Positions 38,535 through 47,159 of a stretch of DNA of 64,000 nucleotides are shown in pieces. Below the pieces are notes generated by a model, which was given only the letters and a program-made list of their open reading frames with translations, was not told where the DNA came from and made no database searches. The DNA lies in assembly GCF_010993745.1 (NCBI RefSeq), contig NZ_WOTN01000003.1, forward strand, positions 310,001-374,000. Reading direction: 5' to 3'. Position 1 is the first letter of the stretch. Every line of letters starts with the position of its first letter. The DNA is from Fodinicola acaciae (GTDB taxonomy: Bacteria; Actinomycetota; Actinomycetes; Mycobacteriales; HKI-0501). The position numbers and the translations under genes are program-made.

Positions 38535-39806
38535 TTACGCGACCTCGGCTGCCGACTCGAGGTTGGCGTCGCGGCTGGCGAGGGTGCGCTGCCGGGCCGC
38601 GGTGGCGGCCGGCGTACGCGGCCGGGCCAGCACCAGCTGCACGGTCAGCGACAGCAGCGTCAGCGCGGCGATGAAGCCGGCCATCGGGATCGCGGTCGCG
38701 CTGCCACCCAGACCCATCAGCGCGGTCACCGCGCCACCGAGCACGAACTGGTTGGCACCGATCAGCGCCGCGCCGGTGCCGGCCGCCTTCGGATAGTCGT
38801 TGAGCGCCATCGCCATGCCGTTTGGCATCACCAGGCCGATGCTGGCCACCATCAGGAACAGCGGCACCGCGATCCACCAGACGCTGGCCGGCCGGGTGAA
38901 GGCGATCGCCAGCAGCAGCACACCCCAGGTGGCCGCGCTGACCAGGCCGGTGATCAGCAGCCGACGGGGGTGGAAGAAGCTGACCAGCCGCCCGTTGAGC
39001 TGCGTCATCGCCACCATGCCGAGCGCGTTGACGCCGGCCACGATCCCGTACTGCTGCGGGGTCATGTGGTAGATCCCCTGGTAGACGAACGAGGCGGCCG
39101 CGACGTAACCGAACACCGCGCCGAACATCAGGCCGTTGGTCAGCGCATAGCCGACGTAGACGCGGTCGGTCACCAGCGTCCGATAGCTGCGCAGCGCGGC
39201 GCGTACGCCACCGACGGTCCGCCGCTCGGCGGTCAGCGTCTCCGGAATCGCGAAGTACGCGGTGGCCAGCAGGCCGGCGGCGACCAGCGCCAGGAACCAG
39301 AACATGCCGCGCCAGTCGACGAACCGCAGCAGCTGACCGCCGACCATCGGCGCCAGGATCGGGCCGAGGCCGGTCACCAGCATCATCGTCGACAGCAGCC
39401 GCGCCGCGGCGGCACCGGCGGCCAGGTCGCGCACCATCCCCATCGCGACCGCGACGCCGAACGCGCCGGCCACACCCTGCAGGAACCGCGCGCCGATCAG
39501 GATCTCGATGTTGGGCGCGACGGCCAGCACGACCGACATCGCCACGAACACGCTCAGGCCGATCAGCATCGGCCGCCGCCGGCCGATCGCGTCGGACAGC
39601 GGACCGGAGATCGGCTGGCCGAGCGCCAGGCCGACCAGGAAGCCGGTCAACGTCAGCTGCACCGCCGCCTCGCTCGCGCCGAGCTCGTGCTCGATGGTCG
39701 GAAACGCCGGCAGATACAGGTCGATCGACAGCGGCCCCAGGATCGTGATCGCGCCGAGCAGCAACACCAGCCCCACCCGCGGTCGACCCGTCTCGACTGA
39801 ACTCAC
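38535..39806 (-). CDS. Bcr/CflA-type MFS drug-efflux transporter
   Basis: 423 aa with twelve membrane spans, from GTG 39806 behind GGAGAGGGG. The DHA1 Bcr/CflA signature GPLSIDLYLPAFPTIEHELG sits in span 1, motif A-like GPLSDAIGRRRPMLIG follows span 2, and FLQGVAGAFGVAVAMGMVRD is the Bcr-specific motif. The family exports bicyclomycin, chloramphenicol-like drugs or sulfonamides using protons. Substrate here unknown. A TGAATCGATTCA palindrome lies 80 bp upstream. A second family member occurs at 57954. Confidence 0.93.
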   Translation of the reverse strand: MSSVETGRPRVGLVLLLGAITILGPLSIDLYLPAFPTIEHELGASEAAVQLTLTGFLVGLALGQPISGPLSDAIGRRRPMLIGLSVFVAMSVVLAVAPNIEILIGARFLQGVAGAFGVAVAMGMVRDLAAGAAAARLLSTMMLVTGLGPILAPMVGGQLLRFVDWRGMFWFLALVAAGLLATAYFAIPETLTAERRTVGGVRAALRSYRTLVTDRVYVGYALTNGLMFGAVFGYVAAASFVYQGIYHMTPQQYGIVAGVNALGMVAMTQLNGRLVSFFHPRRLLITGLVSAATWGVLLLAIAFTRPASVWWIAVPLFLMVASIGLVMPNGMAMALNDYPKAAGTGAALIGANQFVLGGAVTALMGLGGSATAIPMAGFIAALTLLSLTVQLVLARPRTPAATAARQRTLASRDANLESAAEVA

Positions 39807-39886
39807 CGTCGTGTCCCCTCTCCTGCTCGCCCTACCGACCGTCTCACGGGGGTACGACAAAACCGCCGTGCCTTGATCCTTCCGGT

Positions 39887-39898
39887 TGAATCGATTCA
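39887..39898. promoter_or_regulatory. LacI-type operator candidate upstream of the MFS gene
   Basis: TGAATCGATTCA is a perfect 12-bp palindrome with the central CG typical of LacI-family operators, flanked by T on the left (TTGAATCGATTCAC). It is 80 bp before the MFS start, in the 200-bp gap after the gamma-glutamyltransferase gene. No LacI gene lies in the window. Confidence 0.4.
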
Positions 39899-40006
39899 CG
39901 GCCATGGGTTATTCCGCCTTAGAAATGGTGACCTGCATTACGTGTCATGAGCTGTACGCCAATACGGACCACCATCGCGGCCAAAACTCATCGCGCCGCG
40001 GCAAGC

Positions 40007-41818
40007 TCAACGGCCGACGGCATAACCCTGCGCGCCTCGGGGGTTGGCGGCGCCGCGCAGGAAGCCATCGCCGGGGAAGTCGGCGTCGCGCGCGACCGCG
40101 GACAGCCGGCCAAGCGTCCACGGACCGTCGACGGTGACCTCGTGACCGCGCCGCCGCAGCTCCGCGACCACGTCGTCGCCGATCCGCTCCTCCACCACCA
40201 TCGCTCCCGGCTGGGCCGTACGCGGATAGAAGGAGCTGGGGAAATGCACGCTGTGGAAGGCCGGCGCGTCGATCGCCTCCTGCAGGCCGAGTCCGCGGTG
40301 CACCACGGACAGGAACAGCTGCAGGCTCCACTGGTCCTGCTGGTCGCCACCCGGCGTGCCGAACGCGAGCCACGGTTTGCCGTCCCGCAAGGCAAAAGAC
40401 GGCGACAAGGTGGTGCGCGGACGTGACCTCGGTCGCAGCGCCGCCGGCAGGTCCTCCTCCAACCGGAACATCTGTCCGCGCGTACCAAGGCAAAAACCGA
40501 GCGACGGGATCACCGGCGAGCTCTGCAGCCAGCCACCGCTCGGCGTCGCCGACACCATGTTGCCGAACCGGTCGGCCACATCCAGGTGGCAGGTGTCGCC
40601 GCGTACCTGCCCGTCGCTCTGCAACGTCGGCTCCCCCACGCCGTCCGGCATCGGCGCGTCGCTCATGCCGCGGCTCGCGTCGGCGACCAGGTCCCGCCGC
40701 ACCGCCGGCAACACCGGCTCGCGCCCGTCCGGCCGTCCTGGCCGCAGCTCGGCGCTGGCGGACTCACCGACCAGCGCGACCCGCGATCGCGCGTATTCCT
40801 CGGAAAGCAGCGCCTTCAGTGGTACGTCGACAAAGTCCGGATCGCCGTAAAACGCCTCGCGGTCGGCAAAGGCCAGCTTCGAGCACTCGACAACAGTGTG
40901 TACGTAATCGGCCGGATCCATCGCGGACAGGTCGAAGCCGCGCAACAATGCCAGCTGCTGCAGGAAAACCGGACCCTGTCCCCACGGGCCGGTCTTGCAC
41001 ACCGTGTAGCCGTGATAGTCCAATGTGGACGGTTCCTCCACGGTCGCCGACCACGCCCCCAGGTCGTCCAGCGTCAGCAAGCCGCCGTGCACCTCGCCGG
41101 AGGTGTCGCGCCACGAGGTTTGCGCACAGAACCTGGCAATCTCCTCCGCGACGAACCCGCGATACCAGGCGTCCAACGCGGCCTGGATCTGGCCGTCGCG
41201 GTCGCTCGAGGCCGCCTCGGCGTGCGCCAGGACACGACCGTAGGTCTGAGCCAGCGCGGGATTGCGCAGCCGCGCACCGATCGCCGGCACGCCGCCGCCA
41301 GGCAGCCACAGCTCGGCCGAGGTCGGCCACTCGGCGGCCAGCATCTCGGCGACGACGCCGATCGTGTTGACGATCCCGTTGACCGCCGGAAAACCGTGCT
41401 CCGCGTACGCGATCGCCGGCTCCAGCACGTCGCGCAGCGACCAGGTGCCGTGCTCGGCCAACATTCGCAGCCAGCCACCGAAGGCACCTGGCACGGTGGC
41501 CGCCAGCAACCCGGTCCCCGGCATGATGTCGACGCCGAGATCGGTCATTTTCTCGATCGTCGCGGCCGCCGGCGCCACGCCCTGGCCGCAGATCACCGAC
41601 ACGCGCGCGTCGGCCTCACTCCACAGCAGGATCGGCACCTCACCGCCCGGCCCGTTCAGGTGCGGTTCGACGACCTGCAGCACGAAACCGGCCGCCACCG
41701 CCGCGTCGAAGGCGTTGCCGCCGCGCTCCAACACGCTCATGCCGGCGCCGGAGGCGAGCCAGTGCGTACTGGCCACCATTCCGTGGTCACCGGTCAACTC
41801 AGGACGAGTGGTGAACAA
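40007..41818 (-). CDS. Gamma-glutamyltransferase-family hydrolase (Ntn hydrolase)
   Basis: 603 aa. The TTG at 41818 (FTTRPELTGDHGMVASTHWL) is chosen because GAGGAG lies 7 bases before it and the family starts this way; the GTG at 41833 lies within that ribosome site. The proenzyme has NGPGGEVPILLW and GGNAFDAAVAAGFVLQVVEPH in the large subunit. Autocleavage should occur before the nucleophile Thr in RGDTCHLDVADRFGNMVSATPSGG, leaving the small subunit with FGTPGGDQQDQWSLQ. It lacks a signal peptide, so it acts in the cytoplasm on gamma-glutamyl compounds such as glutathione or similar peptides; some relatives are cephalosporin acylases. A five-gene peptide-type importer lies 1.6 kb away. Confidence 0.9.
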   Translation of the reverse strand: MFTTRPELTGDHGMVASTHWLASGAGMSVLERGGNAFDAAVAAGFVLQVVEPHLNGPGGEVPILLWSEADARVSVICGQGVAPAAATIEKMTDLGVDIMPGTGLLAATVPGAFGGWLRMLAEHGTWSLRDVLEPAIAYAEHGFPAVNGIVNTIGVVAEMLAAEWPTSAELWLPGGGVPAIGARLRNPALAQTYGRVLAHAEAASSDRDGQIQAALDAWYRGFVAEEIARFCAQTSWRDTSGEVHGGLLTLDDLGAWSATVEEPSTLDYHGYTVCKTGPWGQGPVFLQQLALLRGFDLSAMDPADYVHTVVECSKLAFADREAFYGDPDFVDVPLKALLSEEYARSRVALVGESASAELRPGRPDGREPVLPAVRRDLVADASRGMSDAPMPDGVGEPTLQSDGQVRGDTCHLDVADRFGNMVSATPSGGWLQSSPVIPSLGFCLGTRGQMFRLEEDLPAALRPRSRPRTTLSPSFALRDGKPWLAFGTPGGDQQDQWSLQLFLSVVHRGLGLQEAIDAPAFHSVHFPSSFYPRTAQPGAMVVEERIGDDVVAELRRRGHEVTVDGPWTLGRLSAVARDADFPGDGFLRGAANPRGAQGYAVGR

Positions 41819-41930
41819 AGTCCGACTCCTCACCTAAATAATCTCTCCGTTACCCGCATCAACCGGCCAAACTATGGAATAAGCGCCGCGACTCTGGTAC
41901 GCCTATATCAATCAACCGACGGGAGTTCGT

Positions 41931-43394
41931 ATGCGCCGCCGGGCCTTCCTCGCCGCCTCGGCCTCGGTGCTGGCCGGCACCGTGCCGCCGGTCGGCGGCC
42001 TGCTGGACGCCTCGGTGGCCGTCGACCCGCGGACGAGCTGGGGAAGCTGGGACGGGTGGGGCACCTCCCTGTGCTGGTGGGCCAAGGCGTTCGGCACCGA
42101 CGACACGCTCGCCGATCTGTTCTTCAGCCAGAAAACCACGACATACCAGGGCAAACAATACCCCGGCCTGGCGATGACGGTGGTCCGCTACAACGCCGGT
42201 GCCTGTACGTCCGTGCCGGCCAACGGCGAGTCGATGGTGGTGTCGCCGAACATCCGGCCGAGCCGGCAGATGGACGGCTTCTGGCTCGACTGGAACAGCG
42301 CGGATCCGGCGTCGGCGAGCTGGAACTGGCAGGTCGACGCCAACCAACGCGCGATGTTGGCCAAGGCGAAACAGCGCGGGGCCAACCGCTTCGAACTGTT
42401 CTCCAACTCGCCGATGTGGTGGATGTGCTACAACCACAACCCGTCCGGCTCGCCGGTCGGCATCACCGACAACCTGCAGTCGTGGAACTACAACCAGCAC
42501 GCCGTCTATCTGGCCACGGTGGCGAAGTACGCGCACGACCACTGGGGGATCGACTTCGAGTCAGTGGAGCCGTTCAACGAGCCGGCCTCGCCGTGGTGGA
42601 CCGCCGGCGGCACCCAGGAAGGCTGTCATTTCGACGGCAGCACACAGCAGACCGTGGTCACCAACCTGCGTAACGAGCTCAACGTCCGCGGCCTCACCAA
42701 CACGATCGTGGCCGCCTCCGACGAGAACACCTACGACCAGGCGCGCGCGACCTGGGGCTCGTTTTCCGCGCAGACACGCGGAAACGTCGGCCGCATCAAC
42801 GTGCACGGCTACCAGCAGGGCAACGGCCGCCGCGACCTGCTCTACCAGGCCGCGGTGCGGGACGGCAAGAAACTGTGGAACTCCGAGTACGGCGAAAACG
42901 ACCCGTCCGGGCTGACCATGGCCAGCAACCTCAACCTCGACATGTACTGGCTGCATCCGACCGCCTGGGTTTACTGGCAGGTGCTGGACGGATCCAACTG
43001 GGGCCTGGTCGATGCCGACAACGACGCCGGCACCACCGGCCTCGTCCAGCCGAAGTTTTTCGTGCTGGCGCAGTACAGCAGGCACATCCGGCCCGGCATG
43101 CGGATCCTGCGCAGCACCGACGTCAACACCGTCGCCGCCTACGATCCGGTGGCCCGTCGGCTGGTGCTGGTCGCCACCAACTACAGCAGCGCGCAGCGGA
43201 TTTCCTATGACCTGTCGGCATTCAGCACGGTCGGCGGCGGCCCCGGCGGCCTGGTCCGGCGGTGGACCACCCAGACCGGTGGCGGCGACGCGTACACACC
43301 GCACGACGACATCACCTTGGACGGCAAGCAGTTCACCGCCTGGTTCACGCAGAACACCGTGCAGACGTTCGAAATCGACAACGTCGTCATATGA
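41931..43394 (+). CDS. Secreted GH30-type glycosidase (endo-beta-1,6-galactanase-like)
   Basis: 487 aa with GGGAG before ATG 41931 and an RRRAF signal peptide that may use the Tat or Sec route (cleavage near residue 30). The GH30 barrel begins WDGWGTSLCWWAKAFG. Glu217 in FESVEPFNEPASPWW fits the acid/base and Glu319 in KLWNSEYGEND the nucleophile. AGACTSVP and MWWMCYNHNP are typical of subfamily 5 endo-beta-1,6-galactanases. The C-terminal 110 residues form the GH30 side beta-domain (LVLVATNYSSAQRISYDLSA). It would degrade arabinogalactan side chains in plant debris. Its end overlaps the convergent ABC ATPase gene by 8 bp. Confidence 0.88.
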   Translation: MRRRAFLAASASVLAGTVPPVGGLLDASVAVDPRTSWGSWDGWGTSLCWWAKAFGTDDTLADLFFSQKTTTYQGKQYPGLAMTVVRYNAGACTSVPANGESMVVSPNIRPSRQMDGFWLDWNSADPASASWNWQVDANQRAMLAKAKQRGANRFELFSNSPMWWMCYNHNPSGSPVGITDNLQSWNYNQHAVYLATVAKYAHDHWGIDFESVEPFNEPASPWWTAGGTQEGCHFDGSTQQTVVTNLRNELNVRGLTNTIVAASDENTYDQARATWGSFSAQTRGNVGRINVHGYQQGNGRRDLLYQAAVRDGKKLWNSEYGENDPSGLTMASNLNLDMYWLHPTAWVYWQVLDGSNWGLVDADNDAGTTGLVQPKFFVLAQYSRHIRPGMRILRSTDVNTVAAYDPVARRLVLVATNYSSAQRISYDLSAFSTVGGGPGGLVRRWTTQTGGGDAYTPHDDITLDGKQFTAWFTQNTVQTFEIDNVVI

Positions 43395-44361
43395 CATTCG
43401 GGACGCTGACCTTCGTCACCAGATGACAGGCCGCCAGATGTCGGGGCGTACGCTCGTCGGTCAACGCCGGTTCCTTCGTGCGGCATTTCTCGATCGCGAC
43501 CGGGCAGCGCGTGTGAAACCGGCATCCCGACGGCGGCGCGACCGGTGACGGCACGTCCGAGCTGAGGACGACGCGGCGGCGCTGCCGTTGTACGGCCGGG
43601 TCCGGCACCGGCGCGGCGGACAGCAACGCCTGGGTGTAAGGATGTTGCGGCGCCTGGAAGATCTGCTCACGCGGGCCGTACTCGACGATCTGGCCGAGAT
43701 ACATCACCGCGATCCGGTCGGCCAGAAACTCCACCACCGACAGGTCGTGCGTGATGAACAGGCAGGAAAACCCCATCTCCGCCTGCAGATCGGTGATCAG
43801 GTTGAGCACCGCGGCCTGCACCGAGACGTCCAATGCCGACACCGGTTCGTCGGCGATCACCAGCGCCGGCTCCAAAACGAGCGCGCGAGCCAGCCCGACG
43901 CGTTGCCGCTGGCCGCCGGACAGCTCGTGCGGATAGCGGTTCCGTACGCTGGAAGGCAAACCGACCCGCTCCAGCATCCGCACGACCCGGTTGTCCAGCT
44001 CCGCTCCGGACGCCAGTCGGTGCCGGCGGACCGGCTCGGCGACGATCTGTCCGACGGTGAACCGCGGATTCAACGAGGAATACGGATCCTGGAAGACGAT
44101 GTGGATGTCCCGGCGGATCGGCCGCATCGTCCGGCGCGAGGCACGGCTGATGTCGCGGTTGATGTCACGGCATTGCAACCGGATCGTGCCGGCGGTCGGC
44201 TCGGTGAGCCGCACCAGGCAGCGGCCCACGGTCGACTTTCCGCTGCCTGACTCGCCAACCAGGCCGAGCACCTCGCCGGGACCGATGTCGAAGGACACTC
44301 CGTCGACGGCACGTACGCGGCCGTAATGCTTGACCAGGTCTCGCACCTCCAGCACGGTCAT
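43387..44361 (-). CDS. Oligopeptide-type ABC transporter ATP-binding protein (OppF/DppF)
   Basis: 324 aa, last gene of a five-gene operon. It has Walker [11 protein letters not shown]-loop [20 protein letters not shown], signature LSGGQRQR, Walker [16 protein letters not shown] and [20 protein letters not shown]. The C-terminal oligopeptide-transporter extension has [20 protein letters not shown] with its Cys cluster, which in relatives can hold an iron-sulfur centre. ATG 44361 overlaps the stop of the partner ATPase (ATGA). Confidence 0.95.
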   Translation of the reverse strand: MTVLEVRDLVKHYGRVRAVDGVSFDIGPGEVLGLVGESGSGKSTVGRCLVRLTEPTAGTIRLQCRDINRDISRASRRTMRPIRRDIHIVFQDPYSSLNPRFTVGQIVAEPVRRHRLASGAELDNRVVRMLERVGLPSSVRNRYPHELSGGQRQRVGLARALVLEPALVIADEPVSALDVSVQAAVLNLITDLQAEMGFSCLFITHDLSVVEFLADRIAVMYLGQIVEYGPREQIFQAPQHPYTQALLSAAPVPDPAVQRQRRRVVLSSDVPSPVAPPSGCRFHTRCPVAIEKCRTKEPALTDERTPRHLAACHLVTKVSVPNVI

Positions 44362-45332
44362 GAGGCCACCTTGTCCCGCTCTGGATGGAAACACGCGAAC
44401 TCGTGCTCCGGACGGTCCACTGTGGACAGTGCCGGTCTGGCCGCCACACAGTCGGCCTCGCGCAGGTGACAGCGCGCGGCGAAGGCACAGCTGTCCGGAT
44501 CGCCGCGCGGATCCGGCAGCGTGCCGGGAATTTCGGCCAGCCGGCCGCGTTTTCGAGCTGCCGGCAGCGCACCGAGCAGGCCGACCGTGTACGGATGCCG
44601 TGGATGCGCGAACAGTTCGGTCACCTCGGCGCGCTCGACCACTCGTCCGGCGTACATCACCGCGACCTGGTCGGCGACCGCGGCCACCACGCCGAGATCG
44701 TGCGTGATGAGGACGATCGCGGTGCCGAGCCTGGTTGCCAGATCGCGGAAAATCTCCAGCACGCCGGCCTGGATCGTCACGTCCAGCGCGGTGGTCGGCT
44801 CGTCGGCGATCAGTACGCGCGGCGAACACGCGACCGCCATCGCGATCATCACGCGTTGCCGCATGCCGCCGGACAGCTGGTGCGGATATTCCCCGCAGCG
44901 CCGCCGCGGATCGGCCACGCCGACCGAGTCGAGCAGCTCGACCGAGCGCGCACGTGCCTGCCGCCGCGTCATCTTTTCGTGCTTGCGAAGGACTTCGTCG
45001 ATCTGGAAGCCGACGGTGAACGACGGGTTGAGCGAGGTCATCGGCTCCTGGAAGACCATCGAGACGTCCTTGCCGCGCACCTGCCGCAGTTCCCTGTCCG
45101 GCAGCGTGGTCAGCTCGCGGCCGTCCAGCATCACCGAGCCGGACACCGTCGCGGACGGCGGCAACAACCGGTTGACCGCCATCGCGGTGACCGACTTACC
45201 GCAGCCGGATTCCCCGCACAGAGCCAGAATCTCGCCGGCGCGTACGCTCAACGACACGTCCTTCACGGCCAGCACGTCACCGTCCTCGGTGCCAAACCGT
45301 ACGGCCAGCCGCGACACCTCGAGCGCGGTCAT
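44358..45332 (-). CDS. Oligopeptide-type ABC transporter ATP-binding protein (OppD/DppD)
   Basis: 324 aa. It has Walker A GESGCGKSV, Q-loop VSMVFQEPMTSLNPSFTVGF, signature LSGGMRQR, Walker B RVLIADEPTTALDVT and LITHDLGVVAAVADQVAVMY, and the C-terminal CAFAARCHLREADC cluster. It pairs with the preceding entry to give the heterodimeric motor usual for Dpp/Opp/Gsi importers. ATG 45332 overlaps the permease stop by ATGA. Confidence 0.95.
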   Translation of the reverse strand: MTALEVSRLAVRFGTEDGDVLAVKDVSLSVRAGEILALCGESGCGKSVTAMAVNRLLPPSATVSGSVMLDGRELTTLPDRELRQVRGKDVSMVFQEPMTSLNPSFTVGFQIDEVLRKHEKMTRRQARARSVELLDSVGVADPRRRCGEYPHQLSGGMRQRVMIAMAVACSPRVLIADEPTTALDVTIQAGVLEIFRDLATRLGTAIVLITHDLGVVAAVADQVAVMYAGRVVERAEVTELFAHPRHPYTVGLLGALPAARKRGRLAEIPGTLPDPRGDPDSCAFAARCHLREADCVAARPALSTVDRPEHEFACFHPERDKVAS

Positions 45333-46207
45333 CGCGCCTCCCGCGGATCGAGTACGTCGCGCAACCCGTCGCCGAGCAGGTTGAATCCGAGCGTCGCCAA
45401 CGCGATCATCACGCCTGGCCACACCGCCAGCCACGGCGCCTGGCTGAGAAACTGCTGCGCGTCGGTCAGCATCACACCCCACGACGGCGTCGGCGGTTGG
45501 ACACCGAGTCCGAGAAAGGAAAGGGTGGCCTCGCCGATGATCGCCACCGGAATCGCCACGGTGGCCTGCACGATCAGCGCGTTGGCCGCGTTTGGCAGGA
45601 TATAGCGGAAAAGGATCACGCCGTCACCGGCACCGTCGGCCACCGCGCCGGCGACGAAATCCTCCTCGCGCAGAGCCAGCGTCTCGCCGCGCGCGATCCG
45701 TACGACTCCGGGGATCTGCGAGATTCCGAGCGCCAGCACGACATTGCGCAACGACGGCCCGAGGATCGCGGCCAGTCCGACCGCGAAGACCAGGAACGGA
45801 AACGCCAGCACGACGTCGACACCACGCATCAGGATCGGATCGACCCAGCGGCGGTAATAGCCGGCGACGAGTCCGATCGGCACGCCGATGACCATCGCGA
45901 GCAGCGTGGAAAGTACGCCGGCCGTCAACGAAATCCGCGCGCCGCTGGCCAGCCTCGCCAGCGCGTCGCGGCCAAGATCGTCGGTGCCGAACCAGTGCGC
46001 GAGCGACGGCGGCGCGAGCACGTTGTCGAAGTCGGTGGCGGCCGGGTCGGCGGTCACCATCGGACCGACGATCGCCAGCAACAGGAAGAAAACGACGAGC
46101 ACCAGGCCGGTCAGCGGCAACGGACGACGGCGAAACCGGCGCCACAGGCGCGACCACTGGCGTTGCCGCGCCAACGGCGTTGCCGGCAGGGCGATCTGTT
46201 CAGCCAT
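45329..46207 (-). CDS. Oligopeptide-type ABC transporter permease (DppC type)
   Basis: 292 aa with an N-terminal span (PLTGLVLVVFFLLLAIVGPM), the DDLGRDALARLASGARISLT motif diagnostic of DppC/OppC, five further spans, and the EAA loop VVRIARGETLALREEDFVAG. ATG 46207 overlaps the end of the other permease by 8 bases (ATGGCTGA). Confidence 0.94.
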   Translation of the reverse strand: MAEQIALPATPLARQRQWSRLWRRFRRRPLPLTGLVLVVFFLLLAIVGPMVTADPAATDFDNVLAPPSLAHWFGTDDLGRDALARLASGARISLTAGVLSTLLAMVIGVPIGLVAGYYRRWVDPILMRGVDVVLAFPFLVFAVGLAAILGPSLRNVVLALGISQIPGVVRIARGETLALREEDFVAGAVADGAGDGVILFRYILPNAANALIVQATVAIPVAIIGEATLSFLGLGVQPPTPSWGVMLTDAQQFLSQAPWLAVWPGVMIALATLGFNLLGDGLRDVLDPREAR

Positions 46208-47159
46208 TGGCGCTCGCCACCAACCGCGTACGCGGATTGAGCGCGGCATAGGCCACGTCGACCAGGAAGTTGACGACGACATAGCCGACGACCGTGACCA
46301 GCACGACGCCTTGGATCACCGGATAGTTGCGCGCCAGCACCGCGTCCACCGTGAGTTTTCCGAAGCCTGGGATGACAAAGATCTGCTCGGTGACCACCGC
46401 ACCACTGATCAGCGCGCCGAGCTGCAGGCCGAGGACGGTCACCACGGTCGTCAGGCTGTTACGGAGTGCGTGCAGGCCCACGACGCGCGACTCGGCCATT
46501 CCTTTGGCGCGCGCGGTGCGTACGTAGTCGGCAGACAGCGACGTGAGCATCGCCGACCGCGTCTGTCTCATCAGGACGGCCGCGAATCCGGTGCCGAGCA
46601 CCAGGGCCGGCAGGATCATCCGCCGCAGGTTGTCCAACGGGTCGGTGGTGAACGCCACGAACCCGGACGCCGGCAGGATCCCCCAGCCGACCGCGAAGAC
46701 CAGGATCGCCAACAATCCCAGCCAGAAATGCGGCACCGACAGGCCGATCAGGCCAAAGGCGTTGGCCACGTAGTCGGCCGGTTTGCCGCGCCGTACGGCC
46801 GCGATCGTGCCGGCGCCGACGCCGACCAGCACCGCCACCAGGATCGCCAGCGCGGCCAGCTCCAGGGTGATCGGCAGCCGTTCGCCGATGATCTGCGTGA
46901 CCGGCAGCTTGTCCTGTGTGGACACTCCCAGGTTTCCGCGGAACAGCTGCGAAACATAGTCGAAGTATTGCACCGGCAGCGGGTTGTTGAGGCCATACTG
47001 CACGCGTACGGCCTCGATCAGCTGCGGGCTGGCCTCCTCACCGGCCAGCGCCACCGCCGGATCGCCTGGAAGTGCACGTACGCCGAGGAAAACCAGGATG
47101 CTCGCGACGAAGATGACCAGGACCGCGGCCCCGGCGCGACGCAGCAGATACCAACCCAT
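46200..47159 (-). CDS. Oligopeptide-type ABC transporter permease (DppB type)
   Basis: 319 aa. DppB features are the first span LLRRAGAAVLVIFVASILVF, GDPAVALAG, LRRGNLGVS-like LFRGNLGVSTQDKLPVTQII, EAA loop RQTRSAMLTSLSADYVRTARAKG and GLQLGALISGAVVTEQIFVIPGFG. The start shares one base with the stop of the binding-protein gene (TGATG), so translation is coupled. Confidence 0.94.
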   Translation of the reverse strand: MGWYLLRRAGAAVLVIFVASILVFLGVRALPGDPAVALAGEEASPQLIEAVRVQYGLNNPLPVQYFDYVSQLFRGNLGVSTQDKLPVTQIIGERLPITLELAALAILVAVLVGVGAGTIAAVRRGKPADYVANAFGLIGLSVPHFWLGLLAILVFAVGWGILPASGFVAFTTDPLDNLRRMILPALVLGTGFAAVLMRQTRSAMLTSLSADYVRTARAKGMAESRVVGLHALRNSLTTVVTVLGLQLGALISGAVVTEQIFVIPGFGKLTVDAVLARNYPVIQGVVLVTVVGYVVVNFLVDVAYAALNPRTRLVASANG

